Source: Phycisphaerales bacterium (lineage in GTDB: Bacteria; Planctomycetota; Phycisphaerae; Tepidisphaerales; Tepidisphaeraceae). From it: a DNA stretch of 20,034 nt. The notes beneath the pieces are model-generated. The model ran no database searches, was not told the DNA's origin, and worked only from the letters and a program-made list of their open reading frames with translations. The stretch is taken from positions 1-20,034 of the forward strand of contig JAQGHK010000595.1 of assembly GCA_028288875.1 (NCBI GenBank), given 5' to 3'. Shown here piece by piece: positions 1-7,612 of the stretch. Each line of letters opens with the position of its first letter. The first letter of the stretch is position 1. Made by a program: the position numbers and the translations under genes.

Positions 1-312
1 ACCTACCGCATCGAAGGAACCGATGGCCTTGTTGAAGGCGACATCGGCTGGTGCAAAGATCCGTACACCAGCCCGTCGAGCATCCGCTACGCCAAGAAGG
101 GCGATGCCGATTTCAGCAAGCCGACGTGGCCCGGCAGTTGGTTCCCGGATGCCTTCGCCGGCACGATGGGGCAACTGCTGATTGCCATCGAAACCAACGC
201 GCCGCCCGCCATCAGCGGCCGCGACAATCTTAAAACCATGGCCTTGGTCGATGCGGCGTACAAAAGCGCCGCCGAACACCGCGCCGTCGCACTCTCGGAA
301 CTGACCATCTAA
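1..312 (+). CDS. Gfo/Idh/MocA family oxidoreductase, C-terminal part (5' end outside window)
   Basis: Reading frame 1 is open from the first base to a TAA at 310-312 and gives the last 103 residues of a protein. It begins TYRIEGTDGLVEGDIG, followed by a WPGSWFPDAFAGTMGQLL segment and a tail ISGRDNLKTMALVDAAYKSA. That closing pattern (a G/S-R-D-N/G-L-x-T-hydrophobic-x-hydrophobic-V-x-A-x-Y-x-S-A helix) is typical of the C-terminal end of Gfo/Idh/MocA NAD(P)-dependent sugar or inositol dehydrogenases, where it packs against the Rossmann domain. The nucleotide-binding half lies upstream of the window, so substrate and cofactor cannot be judged. The isomerase gene starts 19 bp downstream on the same strand, which is a common pairing in sugar and polyol catabolism. 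Family call is good; specific substrate is unknown. Confidence 0.85.
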   Translation, partial: TYRIEGTDGLVEGDIGWCKDPYTSPSSIRYAKKGDADFSKPTWPGSWFPDAFAGTMGQLLIAIETNAPPAISGRDNLKTMALVDAAYKSAAEHRAVALSELTI

Positions 313-331
313 CCCGCGGAAGGAACTCTCC

Positions 332-1156
332 ATGAAACTCGGCATCATCAACTCAGCATTCGCCCAGGCCGGCGTCGATACGGCCACGGGTCTGTCGCAT
401 ATCGCCCGCATCGGATTCGATACGGTGGATCTCTTCGCCGAGGCCATGACGATCTCGGCCGATGAGAAGAAGCTCATCGCGAACACCTGTCAGAAGCACA
501 GCCTGCCGATTGTCAGCTGCGTGGTCGTCTCCACCGGCATTGTCGATTTCAATGACCCCGTGCGCGACTTCCACGTCGAGCGCGTGAAGAAGCATATCGA
601 CATGGCTGCCGAATTTGGCGCCAAGAACGTGCTGCTCGTGCTCGGCGAATACATTTGGCAGAAGGAAGTGATCCCGCCGGAAGCGCAGTGGCAGTGGGCC
701 GTCGATGCCTGCAAAGTGCTCGGCGATTATGGCGACAAGAAGAAGGTTGATATCGCGCTGGAGCTCGAGCCGTTCCGCCTCAGCCTGCTGAACAACATTC
801 ACGAGATGGTGCGTTTCGTCGACGACGTCGCCCACCCGCGCGTGAAGGCCAATATCGATGTCAGCCATCTGGTGCTCGCCGACAGCAGCCCGCTGGACGT
901 GAAGAAGCTCGCCGGCAAGGCCATTCACGTGCACATCAGCGATTGCGACGGCAAGGTGCACGGCGATCTGCCGCCGGGCCGGGGCGTCGTTAAATTCTCG
1001 CCGTACCTGCAGGCGATCAAAGAGCTCGACATGAGGGACGGCGTGGTGTCGATCGAGTTGGAATATTCCCCAGACCCCCGCAAGATCGTCGAATGGGTAG
1101 AAGAGGCATACCACGCCACCGACCGCCTCATGCGGGAGACGGGCCTGCGCGGCTGA
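332..1156 (+). CDS. Sugar phosphate isomerase/epimerase family protein (TIM barrel, AP endonuclease family 2 fold)
   Basis: This 274-residue protein has the usual length of the xylose-isomerase-like TIM-barrel family. The N-terminal strand MKLGIINSAF, the segment IARIGFDTVDLF, and acidic/histidine clusters at strand ends fit a divalent-metal site: LELEP (E144/E146), NIDVSHL (D176, H179), HVHISD (H199, H201, D204) and IELEY (E242/E244). Members isomerise or epimerise keto sugars or inosose-type polyols in the cytoplasm; the exact reaction cannot be read from sequence. The start is supported by GGAAGGAA at 318-325, 6 nt before the ATG. It follows the Gfo/Idh/MocA gene by 19 bp and probably shares its mRNA, so an oxidation plus isomerisation/epimerisation of one sugar is the likely joint role (inference). 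No terminator hairpin is evident after the stop. Confidence 0.88.
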   Translation: MKLGIINSAFAQAGVDTATGLSHIARIGFDTVDLFAEAMTISADEKKLIANTCQKHSLPIVSCVVVSTGIVDFNDPVRDFHVERVKKHIDMAAEFGAKNVLLVLGEYIWQKEVIPPEAQWQWAVDACKVLGDYGDKKKVDIALELEPFRLSLLNNIHEMVRFVDDVAHPRVKANIDVSHLVLADSSPLDVKKLAGKAIHVHISDCDGKVHGDLPPGRGVVKFSPYLQAIKELDMRDGVVSIELEYSPDPRKIVEWVEEAYHATDRLMRETGLRG

Positions 1157-1290
1157 TTTTATCGGGCCATGCCTTTTCGCCCGTCACGCTTTGCGCCTTG
1201 TTCGCCAGCGGCCGTGATCCACTCTTGCCGGGGTCACGTCGCACCCGGCTTCCCGCCGAGGCGACACAGGTCGGAGAGCGTGGCGGCAGT

Positions 1291-1869
1291 ATGTTTCGTT
1301 GGATTCATGGCGCATGGCAACGGCAGCGCGGCGATCAACCCGCCGAGCCGCCCGCCCCTTCTTTGTCCCCCGATTCGGCGGGGGACGGGGCGGAGCCCGT
1401 CAATCCGATCGACCTGATCGGACAAGCCCTGCGGCGAACGCATGACGTGCTCGACCAGTACGAGGTCACCGTGGCGCTCGAACTGGCCGATCCGGGCGAG
1501 GTGCATCTGGATGCCGGCCGACTGCTGACAGCGCTGATTCACCTGATCGACAACGCCGCGGACGCGATGAAAGAGACGATGCGCCAGCGGGTCATCATGT
1601 TGAAGTGCACGAATTCGCCAATCGATGCCGGCCTTCAGTTGCGCTTTGAAGTGAGCGACAGCGGCGCGGGCATCGCCCCGCAGAACCTGTCGCGTCTGTT
1701 TGCCAACGGTTTTACGACCAGCCCGGACGGTGAAGGCGTCGCGCTGCGCGCCGCGGCGGACGCCGTGAGCGAGATGGGCGGCACGCTGACGGTTTCCAGT
1801 GCCGGCGCCGACAGCGGCGCGACGTTCACGCTGGAAGTGCCTGCCATCGTTGCACGGCCGCGGCAGTGA
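1291..1869 (+). CDS. Stand-alone HATPase_c (GHKL) domain protein, histidine-kinase type
   Basis: The proposed ATG at 1291 gives 192 residues. The frame stays open further upstream to 1093, but that would overlap the isomerase gene and add a low-complexity Arg/Pro-rich segment. Residues 40-185 form a Bergerat ATP-binding fold: N box HLIDNAADAM (N88, residues 84-93), G1 box DSGAGI (123-128), a phenylalanine region LFANGFTTS (136-144) and a degenerate G2 box DGEGVALRAA (146-155) where GxGLGL is usual. There is no DHp/HisKA domain with a phospho-acceptor His, no sensor domain and no membrane segment; residues 1-38 look like a disordered leader. It is therefore either a minimal kinase core acting on a partner, or an anti-sigma-like/ATP-sensing protein. 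It converges with the FHA-GAF-SpoIIE phosphatase, with 14 bp between the stops. The ribosome site is weak (GGAG at 1273-1276 is rather far), so the exact start is uncertain. Confidence 0.7.
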   Translation: MFRWIHGAWQRQRGDQPAEPPAPSLSPDSAGDGAEPVNPIDLIGQALRRTHDVLDQYEVTVALELADPGEVHLDAGRLLTALIHLIDNAADAMKETMRQRVIMLKCTNSPIDAGLQLRFEVSDSGAGIAPQNLSRLFANGFTTSPDGEGVALRAAADAVSEMGGTLTVSSAGADSGATFTLEVPAIVARPRQ

Positions 1870-1883
1870 TCAATGCGTGGCGA

Positions 1884-3557
1884 TCAGTCCCAAGTGACCA
1901 GGACCGCCGTCGCGTCGTCCTGAAGCGTGTCGGAATCGGCATGATTGAAGACGGCGTCGAACAGCGCGCCCACGGCGTCGGCCGCCCGGTGCTTGGCCAG
2001 GACGGCGTGCACGCCTTCGATGCCGAACTGCTCACGCGGATTGATCCGGCCTTGGTCGAACTGCTCCACCAGCCCGTCACTGATCACGAGGGCCCTCCCG
2101 CTTGCCGGCAACGCGGCGACGGTCTGGCTGTAGGGGATGTCTTCGTCGAAGCCGATCGGAAAATCCTCGCCGCCGTCCAGCATGGTGATCTGGCCGCCGG
2201 TTGATTCAAGCAACGCGTAGCCGTGGCCGGCGTTCACGTAGGTGACGGTCTTTGCGCCCGCGTCGAATAGGCCGACCCATAAGGTGAGGAAGCTGCTGGC
2301 GGCGCGGCGCGGGTAGATGAAGCGGTTCAGGTCCGTCACCGCGGCCGCCACGCTGTCGCTGCATCGCAAGGCCGCGTGCAGGAAGCCTTGCGCTGCGGTC
2401 ATCAGCACGCTGGCTGCCACGCCGTGGCCGGTGACGTCGCCGAGCGCCACGGCCACCCGGCCCTCGCCCAGCGGGATGACATCAAAGAAGTCTCCGCCAA
2501 CATACGCGCCCGGCCGGCTCTCGCCGGTGCAGGTCAACGGGCCGGCGATCGTCTCGCGCTTCGGCAGAATCCACTTCTGCGCCCGGGCGGCGGCGGACAG
2601 ATCCAGCTCCATCGCCGCCTGCCGTTTTTCGATGTCGATCCGCTTCAGATTCGCCAGCGCGAGGCTAGCCATGCGCGCGAGCGCGAGGCAGAACGAGGCG
2701 GCCCCTTTATGCACGGGGGCAAAACGGGTCCGTACGCCGCGATCGTCGACGTAAAGAAAGGCCGCCGCGGCTCCGCCGAGCATGAGCGGGGCACAGATGG
2801 CCGCCTTGATGCCGAGGCTGACCATGCTGGCCGAGATATCAAAGCGTGAATCGGCCGACAGCTCGGCGACGACCCCTTGCGCCGCCGTGTTGATCAGCGT
2901 TCGGCTGAAGCCCGCCGGCGCGTCCACCGGCCCGCGGCGCGCCGCGATGACATCTAGATGGCCCGCCGAATCCAACGGCCGCAGCACCGCCGCGTTGGCC
3001 AGCCCGGTGCCTCGTACGGCGGCGTCGATCAACGCCTCGGCCAGGTCTTTTTCGGTCGCCGCAGCGTGCAGCGTGTCGGCCGATTCCAGCAGTAGCGTCA
3101 GCAGGTCTTCGCCCATCGCTGGCGGTGCCTCGTCCAAGCCGGCTGCGGGGCCGAAGGAACGCACCATCGTCGTATTCACGTCGGAATCGTCTTCCGACAG
3201 GAGTCCGCGTTCCGGCACGCCGCGGGTGGAGAAGCTGAAGGTCCAGGGAACGATGGTCAGGAGATCGCCTTCCCCGAGCGGCACTTCCCGGCCGGGTACC
3301 AGCTTCACGCCATTAAGGGTTGTCCCCCATCGGCTGGCCAAGTCGGCCACGCGCCACGCATTTTGTTGGGTGTTGTCCTGCGCATCGTGATTGAAGCGAA
3401 GGTGCTGGCGGCTGACCTTGTCGGCGTCGGGCGGCAGGCGCAGGGCGCACGCTTCACCCCGGCCGAGCGTCGCACCACCGGCGGCGGCACGAATCTCAAT
3501 CGGTTCCAATGGCGGCCCCGAGAGCGGCACCAGCCAGGCCTTGGCGACTTCCTGCAT
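1884..3557 (-). CDS. FHA-GAF-SpoIIE (PP2C-type) serine/threonine phosphatase
   Basis: From the ATG at 3557 the protein has 557 residues with three domains. An N-terminal FHA domain (about 22-110) shows LGR (31-33), SRQH (49-52) and LNG (81-83), the phosphothreonine-binding set. A GAF-like region lies at about 150-310. A SpoIIE/PP2C phosphatase domain (about 325-557) has GGDFFD (354-359, metal ligand D356), GDVTGHG (D374), NAGH, SDGLVE and the final DDATAVLV (D547/D548). All expected metal aspartates are present, so it should be active on phosphoserine/phosphothreonine proteins such as STAS-domain antagonists or targets of the neighbouring kinase (inference). An in-frame ATG at 3584 would add 9 residues; neither start has a Shine-Dalgarno site. 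A -10-like TATCCT sits 6 nt before 3557, as in a leaderless gene. No membrane segment is seen. Confidence 0.9.
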   Translation of the reverse strand: MQEVAKAWLVPLSGPPLEPIEIRAAAGGATLGRGEACALRLPPDADKVSRQHLRFNHDAQDNTQQNAWRVADLASRWGTTLNGVKLVPGREVPLGEGDLLTIVPWTFSFSTRGVPERGLLSEDDSDVNTTMVRSFGPAAGLDEAPPAMGEDLLTLLLESADTLHAAATEKDLAEALIDAAVRGTGLANAAVLRPLDSAGHLDVIAARRGPVDAPAGFSRTLINTAAQGVVAELSADSRFDISASMVSLGIKAAICAPLMLGGAAAAFLYVDDRGVRTRFAPVHKGAASFCLALARMASLALANLKRIDIEKRQAAMELDLSAAARAQKWILPKRETIAGPLTCTGESRPGAYVGGDFFDVIPLGEGRVAVALGDVTGHGVAASVLMTAAQGFLHAALRCSDSVAAAVTDLNRFIYPRRAASSFLTLWVGLFDAGAKTVTYVNAGHGYALLESTGGQITMLDGGEDFPIGFDEDIPYSQTVAALPASGRALVISDGLVEQFDQGRINPREQFGIEGVHAVLAKHRAADAVGALFDAVFNHADSDTLQDDATAVLVTWD

Positions 3558-3563
3558 GGCCGA

Positions 3564-3587
3564 AGGATAACCCCGGCCCCGCATTGG
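3564..3587 (-). promoter_or_regulatory. Candidate leaderless promoter for the FHA-GAF-SpoIIE gene
   Basis: On the minus strand TATCCT (3564-3569, fits TAnnnT) lies 6 nt upstream of the ATG at 3557, so transcription would start at or within a base of the start codon. An imperfect -35 TTTACG (3588-3593 region, about 18 nt further upstream) precedes it. There is no Shine-Dalgarno sequence. The spacing equals that of the stronger TetR promoter at 7292-7297. Confidence 0.35.
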
Positions 3588-3599
3588 CGTAAAAGAAAA

Positions 3600-3629
3600 T
3601 TGACCGCACTCTGTCGCATCGAGTGTAAT
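3600..3629 (+). promoter_or_regulatory. Candidate sigma70-type promoter for the zinc-ribbon kinase
   Basis: TTGACC (3600-3605) and TGTAAT (3624-3629) are separated by 18 nt in the gap between the divergent phosphatase and kinase genes. The predicted start near 3636 would leave a leader of about 120 nt that contains the inverted repeat at 3656-3673. Motif match only. Confidence 0.35.
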
Positions 3630-3655
3630 TGCATGCGGACACTTCCCCGTTTAGC

Positions 3656-3673
3656 CGGCGAGCCTGCTCGCCG
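3656..3673. repeat. Inverted repeat in the phosphatase-kinase intergenic region
   Basis: CGGCGAGC (3656-3663) and GCTCGCCG (3666-3673) are exact inverted copies around a 2-nt centre. A smaller one, GCGGG-AG-CCCGC, follows at 3704-3715. Together they may fold in the leader of the kinase mRNA or serve as a protein site between two divergent genes. Confidence 0.5.
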
Positions 3674-3759
3674 CTGCGGACGAAGCGCCATTCGACGCTC
3701 TCGGCGGGAGCCCGCTCGCGGTTAAATTGAGAGTCCGTCGACACTTCAGGGAGGCTGCC

Positions 3760-6660
3760 GTGGACCTGCATTGCCCTTATTGCAAGTTTTTGATGGTCGT
3801 AAAGGGCGTCCGCGCCGGCAGCTTCACCCCGCGTTGCTCCCAATGTCAGGAAAAGTTCGCGCTGGTGATTCCTGAGGGTGAAAATGCCGTGCCGCAGGTG
3901 AGAGCGATCGCCAAATCCGCCGAGGGCGCGGCCACACTGCCGCCGGTCGGCCAGACTCAAATAAAGCAGCCGCAAGCCATGCCGGCGCAAGCGACACTGC
4001 CGCCTCGCCCGGCTGCGGTGACAACGCCGCCGCCTTCCGCGCCGCGCGTTCCGATCACCGAAACGCTGCCGCCGCGCCCGCCGGCCGCGATGGCGTCCGC
4101 CAGTATTCCCGCTGCATCGGTCACACCGCCGGCCGAGGCGCCGCGCGTGGGCTCGCGTCCGCCGTCGCCGGTCGTCCCGTCGGAAGCGCCCCGGCTCGCG
4201 ATGGATCGCGAGGACGACACCGCCCCCAGCGCCCTGGGCAGCTATCAGATCCAGCGCAAACTCGGGCAGGGCGGCATGGGCGCAGTGTATCTCGCTCGCC
4301 AGATGTCGCTCGATCGCAACGTGGCCGTGAAGGTGCTGAACCCCAAGCTGGCCGAAGACGCCGGCCTGGTCGCGCGTTTCACCCGTGAGGCGTACGCCTC
4401 CGCCCAGCTCGTCCATCACAACGTCGTGCAGGTCTACGACATCGGCGAAGACCGTGGAAAGCACTTCTATTCAATGGAGTTTGTCGACGGCGACAACCTG
4501 GCCGCCATCGTCCATCGCGACGGCAAGCTCGATCCGGAAACGGCCGTCGCCTACACGCTGCAGGCGGCGCGCGGGCTGAAGTTCGCGCACGACCGCGGCC
4601 TGATCCATCGCGACGTAAAGCCCGACAACCTGATGCTCAACGGCGAAGGCATTGTGAAAGTCGCCGACCTGGGCCTGGTGAAATGGCACGGCGTGGCGGA
4701 CATCGCGAGTGCCGGCAAGCTGGGCGCGGCCCAATCGGCCGGCGTGACGGCGTTCAACCACAGCATGGGCACGCCGGCGTACATGGCCCCGGAGCAGGCG
4801 CGCGATGCGGCCCATGTCGATCATCGCGCCGACATCTATTCGCTCGGCTGCACGCTGTATGACCTGCTCGTCGGCCGCCCGCCGTTCACGGGGAAGACGG
4901 CCGTCGAAGTGATGACCAAGCACGCCAGCGAGCCAATCACGCCGCCGGATGTGCTGTCGAAACGCGTGCCGAAGGAAGTGTCGGCCCTCTTGATGAAGAT
5001 GGTCGCCAAGCGGCCCGACGAGCGCTACGCCGATCTCGGCCAATGCATCGTGGCGATGGAGGATTTCCTCGGCACCAGCAGCACCGGCCCGTTCACGCCC
5101 AAGGAAGAACACGCCGCCGCCGTCGAATCGTCCGCCAAGGCGTTCCGCGATACCACGCTGTCCAAGGTCGCCCGCTACACCGTGCCGGCGTACTTCGGGC
5201 TGGTTTCGTTCATCGCACTGATGGCGGCGATGCTGGGCGACACGCTGGCGTCGCGAGTGATCTGGGCCGGCACCTTTATCGGGCTGGGGGTGCTGACGGC
5301 GGTGGCGTACGTGATCGTTGCGGGCATCACCCGGCGCGACGTCACGCTCGGCAAGCTGCGGCCCCTGGTGTTCGGCATGCGATGGGCGGACTGGCTCAAG
5401 ACGCTCTGCGTGATCGCCTGCCTGGGGCTGATTCTTTACGTCTTTGATCTGGGCCTGGCGTGGGCGGCGGTGGGCGTGGTCGCGGTGATTGCGGCGTGCG
5501 TTTATCACTTCGGCCTACAGCAGCCGCGCGACAAGCAGCGGGCGGTGCAGGTGGAGGCGGTGCACGCCATGCTCCGCACGATGCGTTTGCGCGGGCTGGA
5601 TGAGGAAACGCTTCGCCAGTTCGTCTGCCGGTACAGCGGGCAGCACTGGGAAGAGTTTTACGAGGCGCTGTTCGACTACGACAGCAAGATCGAAGCCCGC
5701 CGCCGCTGGGGCCTGGGCCTGCGTGGCAAGCCTCGGCCGAAGTTCGGCATCTGGCGCGACGCGATCATCGCCTGGGCGAACGCCCGCGTGCTGCATCGCA
5801 AGGAAGCCCGCGACCGCCGCCTGCTGGCCAAGACCGAAGAGGCCAAGCTGCAATCGGAAGGCGTCGACCTGCTGGCCGCCCGCAAGACCGCCCAGCGCGA
5901 GGCCGAGGCGATGGTGAAGCATTCAGAAGTGATGCGCAAACGGGCGCTCGCCGCCCGTGACGAAGCCGCCGTGGCCCACGCCGCCCTGCGGGCTGCGCGC
6001 AGCGCCGCGACGAGTGCCCCGGGCGCGGGCATTGGCCCCGGCTCGCCGCTGACCGGCCCGTCCGCTCATCCGTCGGCCCACACGCCGCACCCGCATCACC
6101 ACAAGACGACCATCGAGGTCGTCCATCACGATCATCCCGAGCGCGAGCATGAATCGGCCTTCAAGCGCAAAGGCGGCTGGCACGCGATGCTGTTCGGGCC
6201 GTCAATACGCTTCCCGATCGTGCTGGTGCTGCTGGCGGCGTTCGCGCTCTGGTTCCGCCAGAACAATCCGGAGTTCCCGCAGAAGCTTGGTGCCGAGGCC
6301 AAGGCCACCGTGGAACAGATGAGCGCCGCCAAAGCCGCCTGGGACGGCACGGGCAAGACCAAGGCCACGCCGCGCGAGACGAACGCCCCGTTGGCCACGG
6401 ACCTTCGGCTGGCAATGGTGCCGGAGCGGGTCCGCCATCAGGTGAGCGGTTTCAATGTCGGCGTCGCCGGGCTTCTGCTGCTGATTTCGTGCTTTGTGCG
6501 CGGCTGGAAACTCGGGATGTTCGCCCTAGTCGGTGCGGCGGTAATGGTCGGCGGCGATCTGGTCGTGCCTGGGCTCGGGGCGTTTAGTGGGAAGCTGATC
6601 AGCAGCGCGATCGGCGCGGTGATCATCGTCTTCGGCTTCAGTGTCGGGCGGGAATCTTAA
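3760..6660 (+). CDS. Zinc-ribbon Ser/Thr protein kinase with several membrane segments
   Basis: A GTG at 3760 preceded by AGGGAGG (3748-3754, 5-nt spacer) is the best start, giving 966 residues. A zinc ribbon opens the protein (C5-x2-C8-x17-C26-x2-C29), then a Pro/Ala-rich linker to about 155. The kinase domain (about 162-430) has the glycine loop LGQGGMGAV (168-176), VAVK (K191), HRDVKPDN (283-290, D285), DLG in place of DFG (303-305), and MAPEQ (342-346); all catalytic residues are present, so it should be an active Hanks-type kinase. After it come hydrophobic spans at about 474-495, 500-522, and 545-585, a charged helical stretch (about 680-755), a His-rich loop (about 770-797), a span at 818-835 and two more at 898-965. 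The kinase is thus probably cytoplasmic and tethered to the inner membrane. It diverges from the FHA/PP2C phosphatase, its likely counterpart. The C-terminal region is not one I recognise. Confidence 0.93.
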   Translation: MDLHCPYCKFLMVVKGVRAGSFTPRCSQCQEKFALVIPEGENAVPQVRAIAKSAEGAATLPPVGQTQIKQPQAMPAQATLPPRPAAVTTPPPSAPRVPITETLPPRPPAAMASASIPAASVTPPAEAPRVGSRPPSPVVPSEAPRLAMDREDDTAPSALGSYQIQRKLGQGGMGAVYLARQMSLDRNVAVKVLNPKLAEDAGLVARFTREAYASAQLVHHNVVQVYDIGEDRGKHFYSMEFVDGDNLAAIVHRDGKLDPETAVAYTLQAARGLKFAHDRGLIHRDVKPDNLMLNGEGIVKVADLGLVKWHGVADIASAGKLGAAQSAGVTAFNHSMGTPAYMAPEQARDAAHVDHRADIYSLGCTLYDLLVGRPPFTGKTAVEVMTKHASEPITPPDVLSKRVPKEVSALLMKMVAKRPDERYADLGQCIVAMEDFLGTSSTGPFTPKEEHAAAVESSAKAFRDTTLSKVARYTVPAYFGLVSFIALMAAMLGDTLASRVIWAGTFIGLGVLTAVAYVIVAGITRRDVTLGKLRPLVFGMRWADWLKTLCVIACLGLILYVFDLGLAWAAVGVVAVIAACVYHFGLQQPRDKQRAVQVEAVHAMLRTMRLRGLDEETLRQFVCRYSGQHWEEFYEALFDYDSKIEARRRWGLGLRGKPRPKFGIWRDAIIAWANARVLHRKEARDRRLLAKTEEAKLQSEGVDLLAARKTAQREAEAMVKHSEVMRKRALAARDEAAVAHAALRAARSAATSAPGAGIGPGSPLTGPSAHPSAHTPHPHHHKTTIEVVHHDHPEREHESAFKRKGGWHAMLFGPSIRFPIVLVLLAAFALWFRQNNPEFPQKLGAEAKATVEQMSAAKAAWDGTGKTKATPRETNAPLATDLRLAMVPERVRHQVSGFNVGVAGLLLLISCFVRGWKLGMFALVGAAVMVGGDLVVPGLGAFSGKLISSAIGAVIIVFGFSVGRES

Positions 6661-6673
6661 GACACGGCGCGAT

Positions 6674-7285
6674 TTAAGCCGGCATCGCGCGCAGCGCGAT
6701 GTCCGCGGCGGCCTGCAGCGTTTTGATATCGGCGCCGCTCGCCAGCTCCACCGCAATGCCGTGCATCACCGTCGCAACGTATTTCGCCATGGCAGCGGGG
6801 TTCTGGCCGGCGGTGGTGTCGCCGTCAGCGACGGCCTTTTCAAACCGGGTTCGCAGCACGGTCTCCATGTTCGACCGCTCACATGCCAGCGACTTCTGGA
6901 TCGCTTCGGCGGCATCACTGCAGGCAAGCGCGCCCTGAACCAGCATGCAGCCGCGCGGGCAGTTTTTGGTGGCGGGATTCAGCGTGCCGTGCAGCAGTTT
7001 CTCCACCACGCGGCGGGCTGTCGGTTCATCCAGCGCCGCTTTGAAACGCCCCGAGTTCTGCTCCACGTACCGGGCGACGACTTTCTTAAAGAGTGATTCT
7101 TTATTGCCAAACGCCGCGTAAAGGCTCGGCCGATTGATGCCCATGGCGGCGGTCAGATCGGGCAGGCTGGCGCCTTCGTAACCGCTCTTCCAGAACACGC
7201 GCATGGCGGCATCGAGGGCCGCATCTGCGTCGAACGCGCGCGGGCGGCCACGAGGCTTGGAACAACAATCAGCAGGCACACCCAT
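6674..7285 (-). CDS. TetR/AcrR family transcriptional regulator
   Basis: 203 residues, the normal length for the family. The N-terminal helix-turn-helix domain spans about residues 15-65: a basic GRPRAFD lead-in, ALDAAMRVFWKSGYEGASLPDL, then the recognition region MGINRPSLYAAFGNKESLF typical of TetR repressors. The remaining all-helical part is the ligand-binding and dimerisation domain, too variable to assign a ligand. It ends 13 bp from the stop of the convergent kinase gene, and no obvious target (efflux pump, oxidoreductase) lies next to it, so autoregulation is the simplest guess. The ATG at 7285 has no Shine-Dalgarno site, but a perfect TATAAT lies 6 nt before it, so the mRNA is probably leaderless. 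The C-terminal codons contain an 8-bp inverted repeat (6683-6701). Confidence 0.93.
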   Translation of the reverse strand: MGVPADCCSKPRGRPRAFDADAALDAAMRVFWKSGYEGASLPDLTAAMGINRPSLYAAFGNKESLFKKVVARYVEQNSGRFKAALDEPTARRVVEKLLHGTLNPATKNCPRGCMLVQGALACSDAAEAIQKSLACERSNMETVLRTRFEKAVADGDTTAGQNPAAMAKYVATVMHGIAVELASGADIKTLQAAADIALRAMPA

Positions 7286-7291
7286 AGCTGG

Positions 7292-7297
7292 ATTATA
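7292..7297 (-). promoter_or_regulatory. -10 element TATAAT placing transcription start on the TetR start codon
   Basis: A perfect TATAAT (minus strand) is followed by CCAGCT and then the ATG at 7285. With the usual 6-7 nt from -10 to start, the transcript begins at the A of ATG, giving a leaderless mRNA. The -35 region is poor (CAACTG at 17 nt). No ribosome-binding sequence is present. Confidence 0.6.
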
Positions 7298-7435
7298 CGC
7301 CGAAAACGGGCCGGCAGTTGGTCAGGAAAAACGGCGATAAATGGCTGGATTTTGGCCGACAAACCGCCGCAGGGCGGTAAAATTGAGCATTGTCGCCGGC
7401 AGCGATCGTGCTGCACGCTTCGTGTGGAGTGGAGA

Positions 7436-7528
7436 ATGATGGAGCAAGGATCACGAATCTCAGAGCAGACGATTTCGGCTTGGCCGGCTGCGGGTTCGGC
7501 CGAGACGTCGGCGTCGGCACGGCCATAA
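7436..7528 (+). CDS. Possible small protein of 30 residues (unproven)
   Basis: An ATG at 7436 is preceded by GGAG (7426-7429, 6-nt spacer) and opens a short frame ending in TAA at 7526-7528. The product starts MMEQGSRISEQTISAW and has a small-residue tail; it has no signal peptide or membrane span. A promoter-like pair and a weak hairpin with a T run frame it. ORFs of this size arise often by chance in GC-rich DNA, so this is only a candidate. It matches no family I know. Confidence 0.2.
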   Translation: MMEQGSRISEQTISAWPAAGSAETSASARP

Positions 7529-7612
7529 GTGGGATGTTAATTTGGGTAATTTGACAGCGCGCCGGGCGCCTCGTTTTCTCGCCTTACCCTTGTTCTGTTC
7601 TTCACTTACGGC

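Noticed and set aside
3727..3759. TTG start at 3727 for the kinase
   Set aside because: The GTG at 3760 has an AGGGAGG site 5 nt upstream, and the zinc ribbon begins directly after it.
4471..5508. Minus-strand open frame of 345 codons under the kinase
   Set aside because: Antisense to conserved kinase motifs, with a His/Arg-rich composition and no recognisable domain.
6683..6701. CATCGCGC-GCA-GCGCGATG hairpin as a terminator for the kinase gene
   Set aside because: No T run follows on either strand, and it lies within the TetR coding sequence; GC-rich coding DNA often gives such stems.
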